A program made the position numbers and the translations under genes. Shown here piece after piece: positions 31,913 through 32,036 of a stretch of DNA of 32,036 bases. The DNA comes from Candidatus Desulfobacula maris (GTDB taxonomy: Bacteria > Desulfobacterota > Desulfobacteria > Desulfobacterales > Desulfobacteraceae): positions 1 to 32,036 of the forward strand of contig JACNHV010000262.1 of the NCBI GenBank assembly GCA_014383445.1. Direction: 5' to 3'. The first letter of the stretch is position 1. Every line of letters begins with the position of its first letter. Under the pieces are notes generated by a model. That model searched no databases. It was not told the DNA's origin and saw only the letters and a program-made list of their open reading frames with translations.

Positions 31913-32036
31913 ATGGCAAGAATTATATATCGTGAAGAAATGGCTCAAGGGACCATTATTCTTAATGAAATAGAAGCTTCCCGCATATCACGAAAAGCAA
32001 AGCCCGGTCAATTTGTGATACTTCAGGCAGATGAAA
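31913..32036 (+). CDS. ferredoxin-NADP+ reductase subunit (NfnA/SudB-like), N-terminal fragment
   Basis: Partial: 41 codons before the window ends. The start MARIIYREEMAQGTIILNEI and continuation KPGQFVILQADE match the N-terminus of the NAD-binding subunit of NADH-dependent ferredoxin:NADP+ oxidoreductase (Nfn, or sulfide dehydrogenase beta), where PGQFV(I/L) begins the FAD-binding beta-barrel. The ribosome-binding site AGGAGGAAGGA is excellent. It is divergent from hmcA, which suggests co-regulation of electron-carrier genes. Only the first strands are visible, so a related dihydroorotate-dehydrogenase electron-transfer subunit is possible. Confidence 0.65.
   Translation, partial: MARIIYREEMAQGTIILNEIEASRISRKAKPGQFVILQADE

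Overview
The window looks like chromosomal DNA of an anaerobic sulfate-reducing bacterium of the Desulfobacteraceae type (Desulfobacula/Desulfobacter-like). The evidence is a complete Tmc complex locus, a complete Hmc complex locus with a 16-heme cytochrome, an orange-protein (ORP)-type NifX/MinD locus, beta-oxidation enzymes and many redox-type sensor kinases, in moderately AT-rich DNA. The genus is inference. I see no tRNA, rRNA, CRISPR array, insertion sequence or prophage gene.

Region 1 (about 1-5800, + strand). A PAS/AAA+/Fis sigma-54 activator (248-1594) is followed by a near-consensus -24/-12 promoter (1753-1768). An operon then encodes a NifX-domain protein with a Gly/Arg-rich tail, a DUF5320-type protein, a degenerate receiver protein, two MinD-like ATPases with inserted double [4Fe-4S] ferredoxin modules, and two more small NifX/ORP-type proteins. 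This matches the sigma-54-controlled orange-protein loci of Desulfovibrio. A strong intercistronic hairpin sits at 2768-2804. A stand-alone PocR-domain protein (5892-6422) ends tail-to-tail with region 2.

Region 2 (17859 down to 6414, - strand). One tightly packed 12-gene run starts from a 15/16-match sigma-54 promoter at 17844-17859. The order is receiver protein, tmcD, tmcC, tmcB, tmcA, receiver, c-type-heme sensor kinase, receiver-kinase hybrid, unknown 178-aa protein, tandem UspA, receiver, receiver-PAS-kinase hybrid. The tmc genes read D-C-B-A, the reverse of the A-B-C-D order I recall from Desulfovibrio. A 13-bp perfect hairpin separates the first receiver gene from tmcD. The gene for an NtrC-type activator lies just upstream on the same strand, so it is the obvious candidate regulator.

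Region 3 (24962 down to 18018, - strand). Acyl-CoA dehydrogenase, thiolase, an exported FKBP-type peptidyl-prolyl isomerase, a GAF/PAS sensor kinase and its NtrC-type partner form an apparent operon. It has a sigma-70-like promoter (TTGACA, 17-bp spacer, TAAATT) whose spacer carries a 7-5-7 palindrome, a likely repressor operator. This places fatty-acid oxidation genes and an enhancer-binding regulator next to the Tmc electron-transfer operon.

Region 4 (31542 down to 25255, - strand). hmcABCDEF, including a 40-aa hmcD, ends in a probable intrinsic terminator. HmcE/HmcF and TmcC/TmcB are paralogous pairs, so two related membrane redox complexes lie about 8 kb apart, flanking beta-oxidation genes. 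At 31913 a divergent gene runs off the end of the window; its N-terminus resembles the NfnA/SudB-type ferredoxin-NADP+ reductase subunit.

Working model (inference): the window groups periplasm-to-cytoplasm electron-transfer complexes (Tmc, Hmc), soluble electron carriers (Nfn-like) and fatty-acid oxidation, under dense redox and sigma-54 sensory control.
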